A stretch of 64,000 nucleotides of DNA from Bacteroidales bacterium (GTDB lineage Bacteria > Bacteroidota > Bacteroidia > Bacteroidales > UBA932): assembly GCA_017554335.1 (NCBI GenBank), contig JAFZIO010000039.1:39143-103142 (forward strand), given 5' to 3'. Below the pieces are notes generated by a model. The model was not told the DNA's origin and ran no database searches. It was given only the letters and a program-made list of their open reading frames with translations. The translations under genes and the position numbers were made by a program. Positions 52,461 through 63,974 of this stretch are shown piece after piece. Within the stretch, counting starts at the first letter, position 1. Every line of letters begins with the position of its first letter.

Positions 52461-53240
52461 ATGAAACTTATTATTCGCGACACCATGGTGGAGGCTTCCG
52501 TTTGGGCAGCCCGTTACATTGCTGAAAAGATTAACGAAAAGGCGGCACGTACCAACGAACCCTTCGTAATCGGCCTCTGCACCGGCTCCACCCCTATCGA
52601 GACCTACAACGAGCTCATCCGCCTCGTCAAGGCCGGCAAAGTCTCCTTCAAGAACGTGATATCTTTCAATATGGATGAGTACGTGGGACTTCCCGTCGAG
52701 CATCCCGAGAGCTACCACAGCTTCATGGCCAAGTACCTCTTTGACCATATCGACGAGCCCAAGGAGAACATCCACATCCTGGACGGTAACGCTCCCGACC
52801 TGGATGCAGAGTGCGCAGCTTATGAGGAGGCAATAGCCAAGGTTGGCGGTTTCGACCTGTTCCTCGGCGGAATCGGCGAAGACGGCCACATCGCCTTCAA
52901 CGAGCCTTTCTCCTCCCTCGCTTCCCGCACCCGCGTTATCGCCCTTACTCCCCAGACCCGCGAGGTTAACTCCCGCTTCTTCGACAACGATCCCGAGAAG
53001 GTTCCTGCAAAGGCTATGTCCGTGGGCGTTGCCACCGTTACCGGAGCCAAGGAAGTCGTGGTTCTTGCTTTCGGTTCCAAGAAGGCTCATGCCATCAAGG
53101 ACGCAGTCGAAGGCCCCGTATCACATTACTGCACCGTCAGTGCCCTGCAGATGCATCCTTGCGCCATCATCGCCTGCGACGATGCCGCTGCCGGCGAACT
53201 GAAGGTGAACAGCTATCGTTACTTCAAGGCTACCGAGTAG
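52461..53240 (+). CDS. nagB: Glucosamine-6-phosphate deaminase
   Basis: The 259-residue protein has all catalytic features: the TGSTPIETY phosphate loop, FNMDEYVG (proton-relay Asp), GIGEDGHIAFNEP (Asp, His and Glu) and MHPC near the end. It converts glucosamine-6-phosphate to fructose-6-phosphate and ammonia. It follows the degenerate NagB/PIG-L fusion and precedes sstT by four bases. The intact motif here contrasts with the altered loop in the fusion protein, so this gene is the likely source of deaminase activity. Confidence 0.96.
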   Translation: MKLIIRDTMVEASVWAARYIAEKINEKAARTNEPFVIGLCTGSTPIETYNELIRLVKAGKVSFKNVISFNMDEYVGLPVEHPESYHSFMAKYLFDHIDEPKENIHILDGNAPDLDAECAAYEEAIAKVGGFDLFLGGIGEDGHIAFNEPFSSLASRTRVIALTPQTREVNSRFFDNDPEKVPAKAMSVGVATVTGAKEVVVLAFGSKKAHAIKDAVEGPVSHYCTVSALQMHPCAIIACDDAAAGELKVNSYRYFKATE

Positions 53241-53244
53241 CGTT

Positions 53245-54468
53245 TTGAGCGCTGTCTCGACCATAATTAAAAAGTGGACCGGTACCAGTCTGGTGATTCG
53301 CATAATCATCGGACTGGTAATCGGCGCTTTATTGGGCCTGCTCGTCCCTTCCTGGACCGGAATAGGCATACTGGGGCACATCTTCGTAAGTGCGCTCAAA
53401 GCCATAGCCCCCGTGCTCGTGGCCTTCCTGGTAAGCTCTTCCATAGCCAAGGCGCAGGGCGGGCTGGGACCGCGGTTCAGGACCGTTGTAATCCTGTATC
53501 TGTCTGCTACGCTGGTGGCCGCTGCGGTCGCTGTGGCGGGCAGTTTTTTATTTCCGGTGACGCTAAGCCTTAATGACGCGGCTAGCGGATCCGCCCCCGG
53601 AGGGCTGGCGGACGTTTTCAAGAACCTGCTCTCCAATATGGTGATGAACCCGATTCAGGCGGTAGCATCTGCCAATTACATAGGCATTCTGTTCTGGGCC
53701 ATAGTTATAGGGCTCGGGCTCAAGCTGGTCGCAAGCGACAGTACCATCAACGTCATATCCGAGATATCCGATGTCATTACCCAGGTGGTGAAATGGATAA
53801 TACAGTTCGCACCCTTCGGTATACTCGGCCTGGTATTTACGGCAGTGTCCGAGAGCGGTCTCGAGATATTCACCACTTACGGACGCCTGTTGTTGCTCCT
53901 GGTTGGCTGCATGCTGACCAGTGTACTGATATTCAATCCATTGATATCATTTATCGCCACCCGTCAGAATCCTTATCCGCTGCTCTTTACCTGTCTGAAG
54001 GAGAGTGGAATCAACGCGTTCTTTACACGTTCTTCGGCGGCCAACATTCCTATCAACATGGAGCTTTGCAGGAAGCTCGGCATCGAGGAGGACTTCTATT
54101 CTGTCAGCATTCCGCTGGGTGCTACCGTTAACATGAACGGGGCGGCGGTAACTATCACTGTAATGACGCTGGCGGTGGCCCATACTATGGGAATCGAGGT
54201 GAGCTTCGCCTCCGCCCTGTTCCTCAGCGTCATTGCTTCGCTTGGTGCATGCGGCGCCTCCGGAGTGGCCGGCGGTTCGCTGCTGCTCATTCCCATGGCA
54301 TGCTCCTTCTTCGGAATCCCTGTCGACGTGTCCATGCAGGCCGTTGCCATAGGATTCATTATCGGAGTCGTTCAGGATTCCGTGGAAACCGCGGTGAATT
54401 CCAGCGGTGACGCATTCTTCACCGCTACGGCAGAATACCACAACAGGCTTAAGGATGGAAGAAGTTAA
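53245..54468 (+). CDS. sstT: Serine/threonine:sodium symporter SstT
   Basis: The 407-residue protein is a DAACS-family transporter with about eight membrane helices, two hairpins and the motifs INAFFTRSSAANIPINME, LGATVNMNGAAVTITVM and GACGASGVAGGSLLLIPM. It resembles SstT, which imports serine and threonine with sodium. The start is a TTG at 53245, since no ATG is available before the first helix and the N-terminus (TIIKKWTGTSLVIRI) fits the family. It overlaps the NusG paralogue by 14 bases. Confidence 0.92.
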   Translation: MSAVSTIIKKWTGTSLVIRIIIGLVIGALLGLLVPSWTGIGILGHIFVSALKAIAPVLVAFLVSSSIAKAQGGLGPRFRTVVILYLSATLVAAAVAVAGSFLFPVTLSLNDAASGSAPGGLADVFKNLLSNMVMNPIQAVASANYIGILFWAIVIGLGLKLVASDSTINVISEISDVITQVVKWIIQFAPFGILGLVFTAVSESGLEIFTTYGRLLLLLVGCMLTSVLIFNPLISFIATRQNPYPLLFTCLKESGINAFFTRSSAANIPINMELCRKLGIEEDFYSVSIPLGATVNMNGAAVTITVMTLAVAHTMGIEVSFASALFLSVIASLGACGASGVAGGSLLLIPMACSFFGIPVDVSMQAVAIGFIIGVVQDSVETAVNSSGDAFFTATAEYHNRLKDGRS

Positions 54469-54934
54469 GCTCCATTGGTACGCCCTCAAGGTGTTCTGGC
54501 GCAAGATCAATCCTGTTGAGGAAAAGTTCGACGAGATGGGCCTGGAGTATTACGCCCAGAGCATCCTGCCATCTTACCTGTTTGTCCGCACGGACAATCA
54601 GACAATCAAGAAACTGCGCCTGGAGTTTTTCGGCAAGTTCTACGTGTATTCCGACTACGTAACCAAGGAGCCTACCGTTGTTCCGGACAAGGAGCTGGAA
54701 ATCTTCCGCATCGTCACTTCCGCCGGCGATACCGGCCTTCAGTTCCTGGACGAAGATGCTGAAAAATACCGCAAAGGCGACAAGGTACGCGTAATCGACG
54801 GCCCCTTCAAGGGCGCAGAAGGTTACGTTGTACGCATCAAGAAAGACCGTCGCCTCGTGGTTACCATTTCCGGCGTCGCTGCAATCGCAACGTCCTATAT
54901 TCCACAGGAGTTATTGGAAAAAGTATATGAATAA
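54455..54934 (+). CDS. UpxY-type NusG paralogue (transcription antiterminator)
   Basis: The 159-residue protein has a NusG N-terminal domain (about 5-105, with LHWYALKVFWRKINPVEEKF and LPSYLFVRTDNQ) and a C-terminal KOW domain (about 110-155, KGDKVRVIDGPFKGAEGYV). UpxY proteins normally sit first in capsular polysaccharide operons and prevent premature termination there. Here the gene is embedded between sstT (14-base overlap) and the sulfatase (eight-base overlap), which is atypical. The ATG at 54455 is chosen because the earlier ATG is inside sstT and adds no family sequence. Confidence 0.85.
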   Translation: MEEVKLHWYALKVFWRKINPVEEKFDEMGLEYYAQSILPSYLFVRTDNQTIKKLRLEFFGKFYVYSDYVTKEPTVVPDKELEIFRIVTSAGDTGLQFLDEDAEKYRKGDKVRVIDGPFKGAEGYVVRIKKDRRLVVTISGVAAIATSYIPQELLEKVYE

Positions 54935-56501
54935 GAAACCTCTGGCCGGCCTGGCGGCGCTTCTGCCCCTTGCCGCCTGTTCCGACAAACCGCAGCAGCC
55001 CAACATCGTTTTCTTCCTTGTGGATGACTTCGGCTGGGTAGACAGCAGCGTTCAGTACGGAGACGAGCTGTATCCCAACAACTTAAGGTTCAATACCCCC
55101 AACATGCAGCGCCTCAGCGAGTGCAGCACGGTCTTCGGCGACGCTTATGCCTGCGCCGTCTCCACTCCCACGCGAACCAGCATCATGACTGGCATGAATG
55201 CCGCCCACACCCGCATCACCAACTGGACATCCGCCATGCGCGACACCCCTTCGGACGCTACCGGAGGCGGTTTCTGGATGGCTGAGCATAAAGGCAACGG
55301 GGACGCTGCTGAAGGTGACATCCTGTCCCGCCCCGACTGGAACCTCAACGGCATCAGCCCCGTACCGGGCGTACCCTATACCCAGTATGCCAATTCCATG
55401 GTGCAGTACCTCAAGGATGCAGGATATTTTACCGTCCATGTGGGCAAGGCTCACTGGGCCTCTGCCGGCACCCCGGGCGTAAACGCTTATAGCCACGGAT
55501 TCTGCGTCAACATAGCCGGCACCATGGCCGGAATGCCCCGCGACTACAGCGGTATGCAGAATTATGGCAACACCCCGGAACGCTGGAACGACTTCGCCGT
55601 TCAGAATCTGGTGGAATACTACGGCACCGAGACCCATCTGACCGAGGCTCTCACCAAGGAGGCTTTGAAAGCCCTGGATTACCCTATCAAGCATAAGCAA
55701 CCGTTCTATCTCTATCTGGCGAGCTATGCCACGCACACGCCCATCCAGCCCGACGAGCGCTTCGCGCAGAAGTATCGTGACGCCGGTATGGACGAGGGTC
55801 AGGCGGCCTACGCCTCGCTGGTCGAGGGTGTGGACGTAAGCCTGGGTCAGGTGCTTGACTTCCTGGAGGAGAAGGGGATAGCGGACAACACCGTCGTCAT
55901 CTTCATGACCGACAACGGCGGCAACTCGGAGAACAAGCAGAAGGGAGGCGTGCTGCATACCCAGAACCTGCCGCTCCGCGAGGGCAAGGGCTCCTGCTAC
56001 GAAGGCGGCATACGCGTGCCCCTTATGATACACGTGCCAGGCAGGACCAAGGTCGGCCGCTGCACCGTGCCCGTCATTTGCGAGGATATGTTCCCGACGA
56101 TTCTGGATATTGCCGGAGTGCGCGATTACGAAACCGTGCAGGAGATAGACGGACAGAGCATACTGCCCCTGGTGACCGGCAATGGAGAGGGCCCCGACCC
56201 CGGGCGCCCGCTGGTGTTCCACTATCCGCATAAGTGGAAGCCGTACGACCTTGTGGATATCGATTTCCTGAGCGCAGTGCGCGTCGGAGACTGGAAGCTG
56301 GTCTACCGTATCGCAGAGGGCAAACTCGAGCTGTACAATCTGAAGGAGGATCTTGGCGAGCAGCATAACGTCGCCGCCGAATACCCCGATGTCACCGCCC
56401 GCCTGGCCAAAACGCTTTCTGACAAACTTCGCGGCTGGGATGCCGTTATGCCCATCGTCGTAGCTACCGGTCAGCCCGCTCCGTTGCCAGATGAACTATA
56501 G
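54927..56501 (+). CDS. Lipoprotein sulfatase, serine-type
   Basis: The 524-residue protein has a lipobox (LAACSDK, Cys18) and an S1-type sulfatase fold with the metal ligands FFLVDDFGW (Asp33, Asp34) and the formylglycine motif AVSTPTRTSIMTG. The residue to be modified is Ser79 (S-x-P-x-R), so it needs an anaerobic sulfatase-maturating enzyme encoded elsewhere. The later FMTDNGGNSENK motif gives further metal ligands. It probably removes sulfate from host or algal glycans on the cell surface; the exact linkage is unknown. The start at 54927 begins the signal peptide and overlaps the NusG paralogue by eight bases. Confidence 0.9.
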   Translation: MNKKPLAGLAALLPLAACSDKPQQPNIVFFLVDDFGWVDSSVQYGDELYPNNLRFNTPNMQRLSECSTVFGDAYACAVSTPTRTSIMTGMNAAHTRITNWTSAMRDTPSDATGGGFWMAEHKGNGDAAEGDILSRPDWNLNGISPVPGVPYTQYANSMVQYLKDAGYFTVHVGKAHWASAGTPGVNAYSHGFCVNIAGTMAGMPRDYSGMQNYGNTPERWNDFAVQNLVEYYGTETHLTEALTKEALKALDYPIKHKQPFYLYLASYATHTPIQPDERFAQKYRDAGMDEGQAAYASLVEGVDVSLGQVLDFLEEKGIADNTVVIFMTDNGGNSENKQKGGVLHTQNLPLREGKGSCYEGGIRVPLMIHVPGRTKVGRCTVPVICEDMFPTILDIAGVRDYETVQEIDGQSILPLVTGNGEGPDPGRPLVFHYPHKWKPYDLVDIDFLSAVRVGDWKLVYRIAEGKLELYNLKEDLGEQHNVAAEYPDVTARLAKTLSDKLRGWDAVMPIVVATGQPAPLPDEL

Positions 56502-56614
56502 AGAATCAGCAGTATCTGTTTCGCAATCGTAAGCACCCTCGCTTGTAGAGGGAGGGGCCCACGAAGTGGGAAGGCGAGCGAAGCGAGGATGGAGAAATAG
56601 ATACTGCTGATTCT
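56502..56614. repeat. Long hairpin element with perfect 16-bp terminal inverted repeats
   Basis: AGAATCAGCAGTATCT (56502-56517) pairs perfectly with AGATACTGCTGATTCT (56599-56614), and the stem continues with G-T and TTTC/GAAA. Inside are CCTCGCTT/AAGCGAGG and CCCAC-GAA-GTGGG. It starts directly after the sulfatase stop and ends in TTTTA, so it may act as a terminator, but its size (113 bases) and nested arms suggest a miniature repeat element. Confidence 0.65.
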
Positions 56615-56636
56615 TTTATAATTTATAAGAAATGAC

Positions 56637-56644
56637 TAAATTTG
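56637..56644 (+). promoter_or_regulatory. -7 promoter box (TAAATTTG) of eno
   Basis: TAAATTTG matches TAnnTTTG and lies 41 bases before the eno ATG. No convincing TTTG is seen at -33. Confidence 0.55.
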
Positions 56645-56670
56645 CGCGGCAAAACAGTAAAACCACTTAA

Positions 56671-57996
<1,326 letters not shown>

Positions 57997-58008
57997 AAGC
58001 GTTGATAA

Positions 58009-58046
58009 AACTAAAAAAGGCGTCCGATCGGGCGCCTTTTTTAGTT
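58009..58046. terminator. Bidirectional terminator between eno and the convergent operon
   Basis: AACTAAAAAAGGCGTCCG pairs with CGGGCGCCTTTTTTAGTT (one G-T pair, two-base loop). It ends on the first base of the stop codon of the minus-strand gene. Confidence 0.9.
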
Positions 58047-58897
58047 TATAACAAATCCACCGTGTAAACCTCTGCGCGGCCGTCGACGGAGAAGCTGACG
58101 CAGAGTTGGTCGTGCCAGAAGAAGACGGCTTCCGGTTCGTGCGGGAGGTCGTGGTCGTTGAAGAGGACTTCGCGCTCCAAGGTGCCGGTGGCGATATCGA
58201 CGACGCGGAGCCAGGCTTCGCGCTTCACACCGACTACCTGGTAGAATTTGCCGTTGCGCATGCAGTAGGCCTGGTCGGTAACCTTTTTGCGCTTGATGTC
58301 GAAGCGCCTGAGTGGCTCACCCATGCTCACCGTGCTGCCGCTTTTGAACGCCGGCAAATCAAACAGCATGAAGACCGTGCGCTTCTTGTCCTGCGAATAA
58401 CCCTCTATCCACAGGTGCTTGCCGTCCTCGTCCGGGATGGCGTGGGGGTAAAGTATGCCCAGGCTGTCGGGAGAGGGCATTTCTATGGTCTGGACTATGT
58501 CGAAGCTGAATGCATCGCCACTACGCTTAATGCGATACACGTGAATCTTGTAATACTCATTGGGCGCGTAATTCTCAGAAGCGTACAATAAAGGCAAGCG
58601 GTCGAACAGGCACGCCTTGCGACGTACGAAGGTAAGGCTGGAATTGTGGAAGTTTTCGTTGAATCCCAAATCGGTAAACGCCAGGGTTTTGCCGCTCTTC
58701 AGGTTAGCCACCGACACTCCGTGGAAATCTCCCTCCGGCTCTTGGTTCTGGGAGTGGAACTGGAAAAACAGGTCGCCGAAGCAGTCGCCGTCGTTGGGGT
58801 AGCGGCGGTCGATGGAACAGATGTGCCTGGTGGCGATATCCTGGGCGTACCCCGCCGCAGAAAGCAGAACGGCAAGCGCAACCAACAGGCGTCTCAT
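58046..58897 (-). CDS. Secreted protein of unknown function, propeller-like
   Basis: The 283-residue protein has a signal peptide (MRRLLVALAVLLSAAGYA) and then repeating beta strands with conserved aromatic residues (GKHLWIEGY, KFYQVVGV, QLCVSFSVDGRAEVYTV), which suggests a beta-propeller. I do not recognise a specific family. The ATG overlaps the stop of the esterase gene (ATGA), so it is the last gene of the methyltransferase-esterase operon. The frame opens nine codons earlier, but the signal peptide begins at this ATG. Confidence 0.6.
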   Translation of the reverse strand: MRRLLVALAVLLSAAGYAQDIATRHICSIDRRYPNDGDCFGDLFFQFHSQNQEPEGDFHGVSVANLKSGKTLAFTDLGFNENFHNSSLTFVRRKACLFDRLPLLYASENYAPNEYYKIHVYRIKRSGDAFSFDIVQTIEMPSPDSLGILYPHAIPDEDGKHLWIEGYSQDKKRTVFMLFDLPAFKSGSTVSMGEPLRRFDIKRKKVTDQAYCMRNGKFYQVVGVKREAWLRVVDIATGTLEREVLFNDHDLPHEPEAVFFWHDQLCVSFSVDGRAEVYTVDLL

Positions 58898-59754
58898 TTC
58901 ATGTACCCGCTGAAGAACTCCCAAAGCACTTCCGGCACGTCCATGTCGGCGGATCCGTTCTTGTGTAAGCCGCCTATGATTTCGTAAAGGCGTACCTCGG
59001 CTCCGTCGGTACCGTCCAGGTAGCGGTGGCGCACTACGGTGTGGCTCTCCGGCTTGTAGAGGGGCAGGGTGTCGCAGACTTCGTGGGTGCAGCAGTCGAC
59101 GCTTATCATGCGGCCGACGGCGTGCGGCACGGCGATGTACTCGCCCCAGCCGTCATGGTTGTCGGGGTCGCCCTCCCAATGGGAGGTCTTGTCGGCGGTG
59201 CCGTGAATCTCTATGAAGGGGACAGGGCCGCGGGGCTTGATGTCCCTGTAAATCCATTCCATGGTCAGGCCGGCCAGCGAAACTATGGCCGCGAAGCGCT
59301 CGGGGTGCGTGTATGCCAGCAGATAGCACATCTCGCCGCCGTTGGACATTCCGCTGAAGCAGGTGTTCGCAGGATTGAGCTTGTACTCCTGCTGGAGCTT
59401 CTTCTGCAGCGCCAGGATGAAGGCCACGTCGTCTACCTTCCATCCTTCCTGCGACGGGTAGCCCACGTTCCAGCCGGGCTTGCCCTTGCCGGGATCGGGC
59501 AGGCCCTGCGGGTAGCAGAGCACGAAGCCGTGACGCCGCGCGCAGTCGATCATGGCAGGGAAGTAGCCGTCGGCCTTGCCGCCGTAGCCGTGGGCCATGA
59601 AGACCAGCGGCCGTTGGGCGCACAGGGAATCGGGCACGTAGAGCCAGTACTCGCGTTCGTGGCCCTGGAACTTCATCGTGTGGCGCACCGTCTGCGCCTG
59701 AAGGGCGGAGGCCAGCAGCACTGCCGCCATAATCAGAATGTATCGTTTCATCAT
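58894..59754 (-). CDS. Secreted esterase of the polyhydroxybutyrate depolymerase/LpqC type
   Basis: The protein has about 286 residues with a signal peptide ([20 protein letters not shown]) and an alpha/beta hydrolase fold: RPLVFMAHGYGGKADGYF oxyanion site, FSGMSNGGEM with the nucleophile Ser137, EIHGTADKTSHW for the Asp, and a late GGLHKNG His. This group cleaves feruloyl or acetyl esters or short polyesters. The long frame open upstream (to 59979) lies opposite the methyltransferase gene in another frame and is not used. The ATGATG start overlaps the methyltransferase stop. The substrate is unknown. Confidence 0.82.
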   Translation of the reverse strand: MMKRYILIMAAVLLASALQAQTVRHTMKFQGHEREYWLYVPDSLCAQRPLVFMAHGYGGKADGYFPAMIDCARRHGFVLCYPQGLPDPGKGKPGWNVGYPSQEGWKVDDVAFILALQKKLQQEYKLNPANTCFSGMSNGGEMCYLLAYTHPERFAAIVSLAGLTMEWIYRDIKPRGPVPFIEIHGTADKTSHWEGDPDNHDGWGEYIAVPHAVGRMISVDCCTHEVCDTLPLYKPESHTVVRHRYLDGTDGAEVRLYEIIGGLHKNGSADMDVPEVLWEFFSGYMK

Positions 59755-60275
59755 CGTCTGAATTGCCAAAGTACGACTCCGATGCTCACGGAGACGTTCA
59801 GGGAATGCTTGGTGCCGTGCTGCGGTATGACCAGGGCTCCGTCGGACGCGTCCACCACCTCCTGCTGCACTCCGTCTACCTCGTTTCCGAACACCAGTGC
59901 GTAGCGTGCGCCGGCGGCGGTTTCGAAGGTCTGCAGTTCGACGGCCTTCTCCGTCTGCTCCACGCTCAGCACCGTCCATCCGTCCGCCTGAAGCTCGCGC
60001 ACCAGTGCCAGAGTGTCGCTACGGTGCTCCCAGGGCACGCTGTCCTCCGCTCCGAGGGCCGATTTGTGTATCTCGGCCGACGGCGGTACGGCGCATATGC
60101 CGCAGAGCCAGATCTTGTCTGCCTTGAAGGCGTCCGCGGTCCGGAAAGCGCTGCCAACGTTGTGCGCACTGCGTATATTGTCCAGAATCAGGGCAATACC
60201 GGAATCAGGTAAAGCCTTGTACTGTTCGGGCGTCACCCGCCCCAGCTCGAAATTAAGAAGTTTACGGTCGCGCAT
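59751..60275 (-). CDS. SpoU/TrmH-family RNA 2'-O-methyltransferase
   Basis: The 174-residue protein shows the three SPOUT motifs: [16 protein letters not shown] (catalytic Arg), [12 protein letters not shown] and [21 protein letters not shown], which form the knotted SAM site. It methylates a ribose in tRNA or rRNA; the exact target cannot be read. It is a short form without an N-terminal L30e-like domain. The ATG at 60275 is preferred over a GTG six bases earlier. A TATCTTTG box five bases upstream implies an almost leaderless mRNA. Confidence 0.88.
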   Translation of the reverse strand: MRDRKLLNFELGRVTPEQYKALPDSGIALILDNIRSAHNVGSAFRTADAFKADKIWLCGICAVPPSAEIHKSALGAEDSVPWEHRSDTLALVRELQADGWTVLSVEQTEKAVELQTFETAAGARYALVFGNEVDGVQQEVVDASDGALVIPQHGTKHSLNVSVSIGVVLWQFRR

Positions 60276-60306
60276 TTGCACAAAGATACGAAAATTGTTA
60301 CATTTG
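60275..60306. promoter_or_regulatory. Overlapping divergent promoters of the methyltransferase and glyA genes
   Basis: Plus strand: TTTG (60275-60278), a 20-base spacer, TACATTTG (60299-60306), leading to glyA. Minus strand: TATCTTTG (60288-60281), leading to the methyltransferase. The boxes interleave, so the two promoters probably compete. Confidence 0.75.
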
Positions 60307-60324
60307 TCAGTTAATTATTATCAC

Positions 60325-61671
60325 ATGAAACAGGACATACAGGTATTTGAACTGATTAAGAAAGAGTCGGAACGCCAGCACAGCGGCCTTGAGCTGATTG
60401 CTTCCGAGAATTATGTGTCGGACGATGTATTGAGGGCGATGGGCTCTATCTGCACCAACAAATACGCAGAAGGATATCCCGGCAAGCGTTATTATGGCGG
60501 TTGCGAGGTGGTAGACCAGATCGAACAGCTTGCCATCGACCGTCTGAAGGAGATATACGGAGCCTGCTGGGCCAACGTGCAGCCCCATTCCGGCGCACAG
60601 GCCAACATGGCCGTCACCATGGCGGTGCTCAAACCGGGCGACACCATGATGGGCCTGGATCTCAGCATGGGCGGCCACCTTACCCACGGCTCCCCGGTCA
60701 ACGCTTCCGGACTCCTATATAATATAGTCGCATACGGCCTTAATCCCGAAACCGGCCGCGTAGACTACGACAAGATGGAAGAACTGGCGCTTGAACACAA
60801 GCCCAAGCTCATAGTCGGCGGCGCCTCCGCTTACTCCCGCGAATGGGATTACGAGCGCATGCGCGCCATTGCCGACAAGGTCGGGGCGGTGCTGTGGATA
60901 GACATGGCGCACACTGCCGGCCTTATTGCTGCAGGCCTGCTGAAGAACCCCGTCCAGTATGCCCACATCGTCACCTCCACCACCCACAAAACGCTCCGCG
61001 GACCCCGCGGCGGCATCATCCTGATCGGTAAGGACTTCGACGATCCGCAGGGACGTACGACTCCCAAGGGCGTAGTTAAGAAGATGAGCCAGGTGCTCGA
61101 CTCCTACGTGTTCCCCGGAGTCCAGGGCGGCCCGCTCGAGCACGTCATCGCTGCCAAGGCCGTTGCTTTCTTTGAGGCGCAGCAGCCTGAATACAAGGCC
61201 TACCAGAAGCAGGTGATACGCAACGCCGCCACCATGTGCGACGAGTTCCTGAAGCTGGGTTACAAGGTAGCCAGTGGCGGCACGGACAACCACCTTATGC
61301 TGATCGACCTCCGCGGCAAGTTCCCCGAGCTCACCGGTCGTGTGGCGGAAAAGGAACTGGTGAAGGCCGACATCACCGTCAACAAGAATATGGTGCCGTT
61401 CGATTCCCGCAGTCCCTTCCAGACCAGCGGCATCCGTATAGGCACGCCTGCCATCACCTCCCGCGGTTTCAAGGAGAAGGATATGGTGTATATAGCCGAC
61501 CTTGTCGATACGGTTCTGACTTCCTGCGCCAAGAGTATGGATGCTCTGACCGCCAAGGAGGAACTGACAGCAGACCAGGCCAAGGCGCTCAAGGCGCACG
61601 AGGCGGTGCTTGCCGATGTACGCAAGAAAGTCAACCAGATGACCGCCGGCGTGCCGCTGAACCGCTATTAA
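60325..61671 (+). CDS. glyA: Serine hydroxymethyltransferase
   Basis: The 448-residue protein is a complete Gly[38 protein letters not shown], the PLP lysine in [14 protein letters not shown], and TNDNHL-like [12 protein letters not shown]. It makes glycine and 5,10-methylene-tetrahydrofolate from serine. The frame is open further upstream, but those codons lie opposite the methyltransferase gene, and the promoter places the start at 60325. The C-terminal 25 residues are slightly longer than in E. coli, as is common in Bacteroidetes. Confidence 0.97.
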   Translation: MKQDIQVFELIKKESERQHSGLELIASENYVSDDVLRAMGSICTNKYAEGYPGKRYYGGCEVVDQIEQLAIDRLKEIYGACWANVQPHSGAQANMAVTMAVLKPGDTMMGLDLSMGGHLTHGSPVNASGLLYNIVAYGLNPETGRVDYDKMEELALEHKPKLIVGGASAYSREWDYERMRAIADKVGAVLWIDMAHTAGLIAAGLLKNPVQYAHIVTSTTHKTLRGPRGGIILIGKDFDDPQGRTTPKGVVKKMSQVLDSYVFPGVQGGPLEHVIAAKAVAFFEAQQPEYKAYQKQVIRNAATMCDEFLKLGYKVASGGTDNHLMLIDLRGKFPELTGRVAEKELVKADITVNKNMVPFDSRSPFQTSGIRIGTPAITSRGFKEKDMVYIADLVDTVLTSCAKSMDALTAKEELTADQAKALKAHEAVLADVRKKVNQMTAGVPLNRY

Positions 61672-61709
61672 TGACATTTTGTCACTGGTATAGACTTTGA
61701 GATTACAAT

Positions 61710-61737
61710 AAGCGTCTCCGGGTTTCCGGGGGCGCTT
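61710..61737 (+). terminator. Hairpin after glyA
   Basis: AAGCGTCTCCGG pairs with CCGGGGGCGCTT (two G-T pairs, four-base loop). It lacks a strong T-run, so termination may be partial, and it overlaps the likely groES -7 box. Confidence 0.6.
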
Positions 61738-61764
61738 AATTTGTAAACTAATTCAAATTATATT

Positions 61765-63659
<1,895 letters not shown>

Positions 63660-63680
63660 AATTCAATACGTTAGCTTTAG

Positions 63681-63717
63681 ATCGGGGCCCGGCATTTGTC
63701 TGGGCCCCGATTTTTTT
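63681..63717 (+). terminator. Terminator after groEL
   Basis: ATCGGGGCCC pairs perfectly with GGGCCCCGAT around an 11-base loop, followed by seven T. It insulates the rRNA promoter from groEL read-through. Confidence 0.92.
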
Positions 63718-63748
63718 GCTGATTTTTTCGAAAAAAAAGTGAAAAAAA

Positions 63749-63779
63749 TTTGCAGAATAAAAAAAAGTGCTTACCTTTG
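63749..63779 (+). promoter_or_regulatory. rRNA operon promoter
   Basis: TTTG (63749-63752), a 19-base spacer and TACCTTTG (63772-63779) form a textbook Bacteroides promoter. A-tracts just upstream (63731-63748) may act as an UP element. It is the likely P1 of the rRNA operon beginning at the window end. Confidence 0.9.
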
Positions 63780-63852
63780 CAATCCCGTTTGGAACAACGG
63801 TGAAGGCCATCAGCCGAAGAGGCTGGTTTTTTTAGCGCCTTTTTTGAAAATA

Positions 63853-63864
63853 AGTTCTTTAAAT
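63853..63864 (+). promoter_or_regulatory. boxA-like antitermination site in the rRNA leader
   Basis: AGTTCTTTAAAT resembles boxA (core TGCTCTTTA), which binds NusB/NusE to let polymerase pass through rRNA. It lies about 110 bases before 16S rRNA, the usual place. The rest of the leader (63780-63974) shows no gene; an open frame from 63739 across it is not protein-like. Confidence 0.55.
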
Positions 63865-63974
63865 AGATCTTTGAAAAGACTGAAGGAAAGTACAAGCAAG
63901 TACCGAGAACAAACGAGAGCGTTAATTCTTTTAAGGAATTAGTGTCAAGGGTCAAGCTAAGAATTATAGAATAT

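Noticed and set aside
60013-60324. N-terminal extension of glyA
   Set aside because: It is antisense to the methyltransferase gene, and the glyA promoter lies downstream of this GTG.
63739-63942. 67-codon frame in the rRNA leader
   Set aside because: It lies over the rRNA promoter and boxA region, is Lys/Leu-rich by base composition, and matches no protein pattern.
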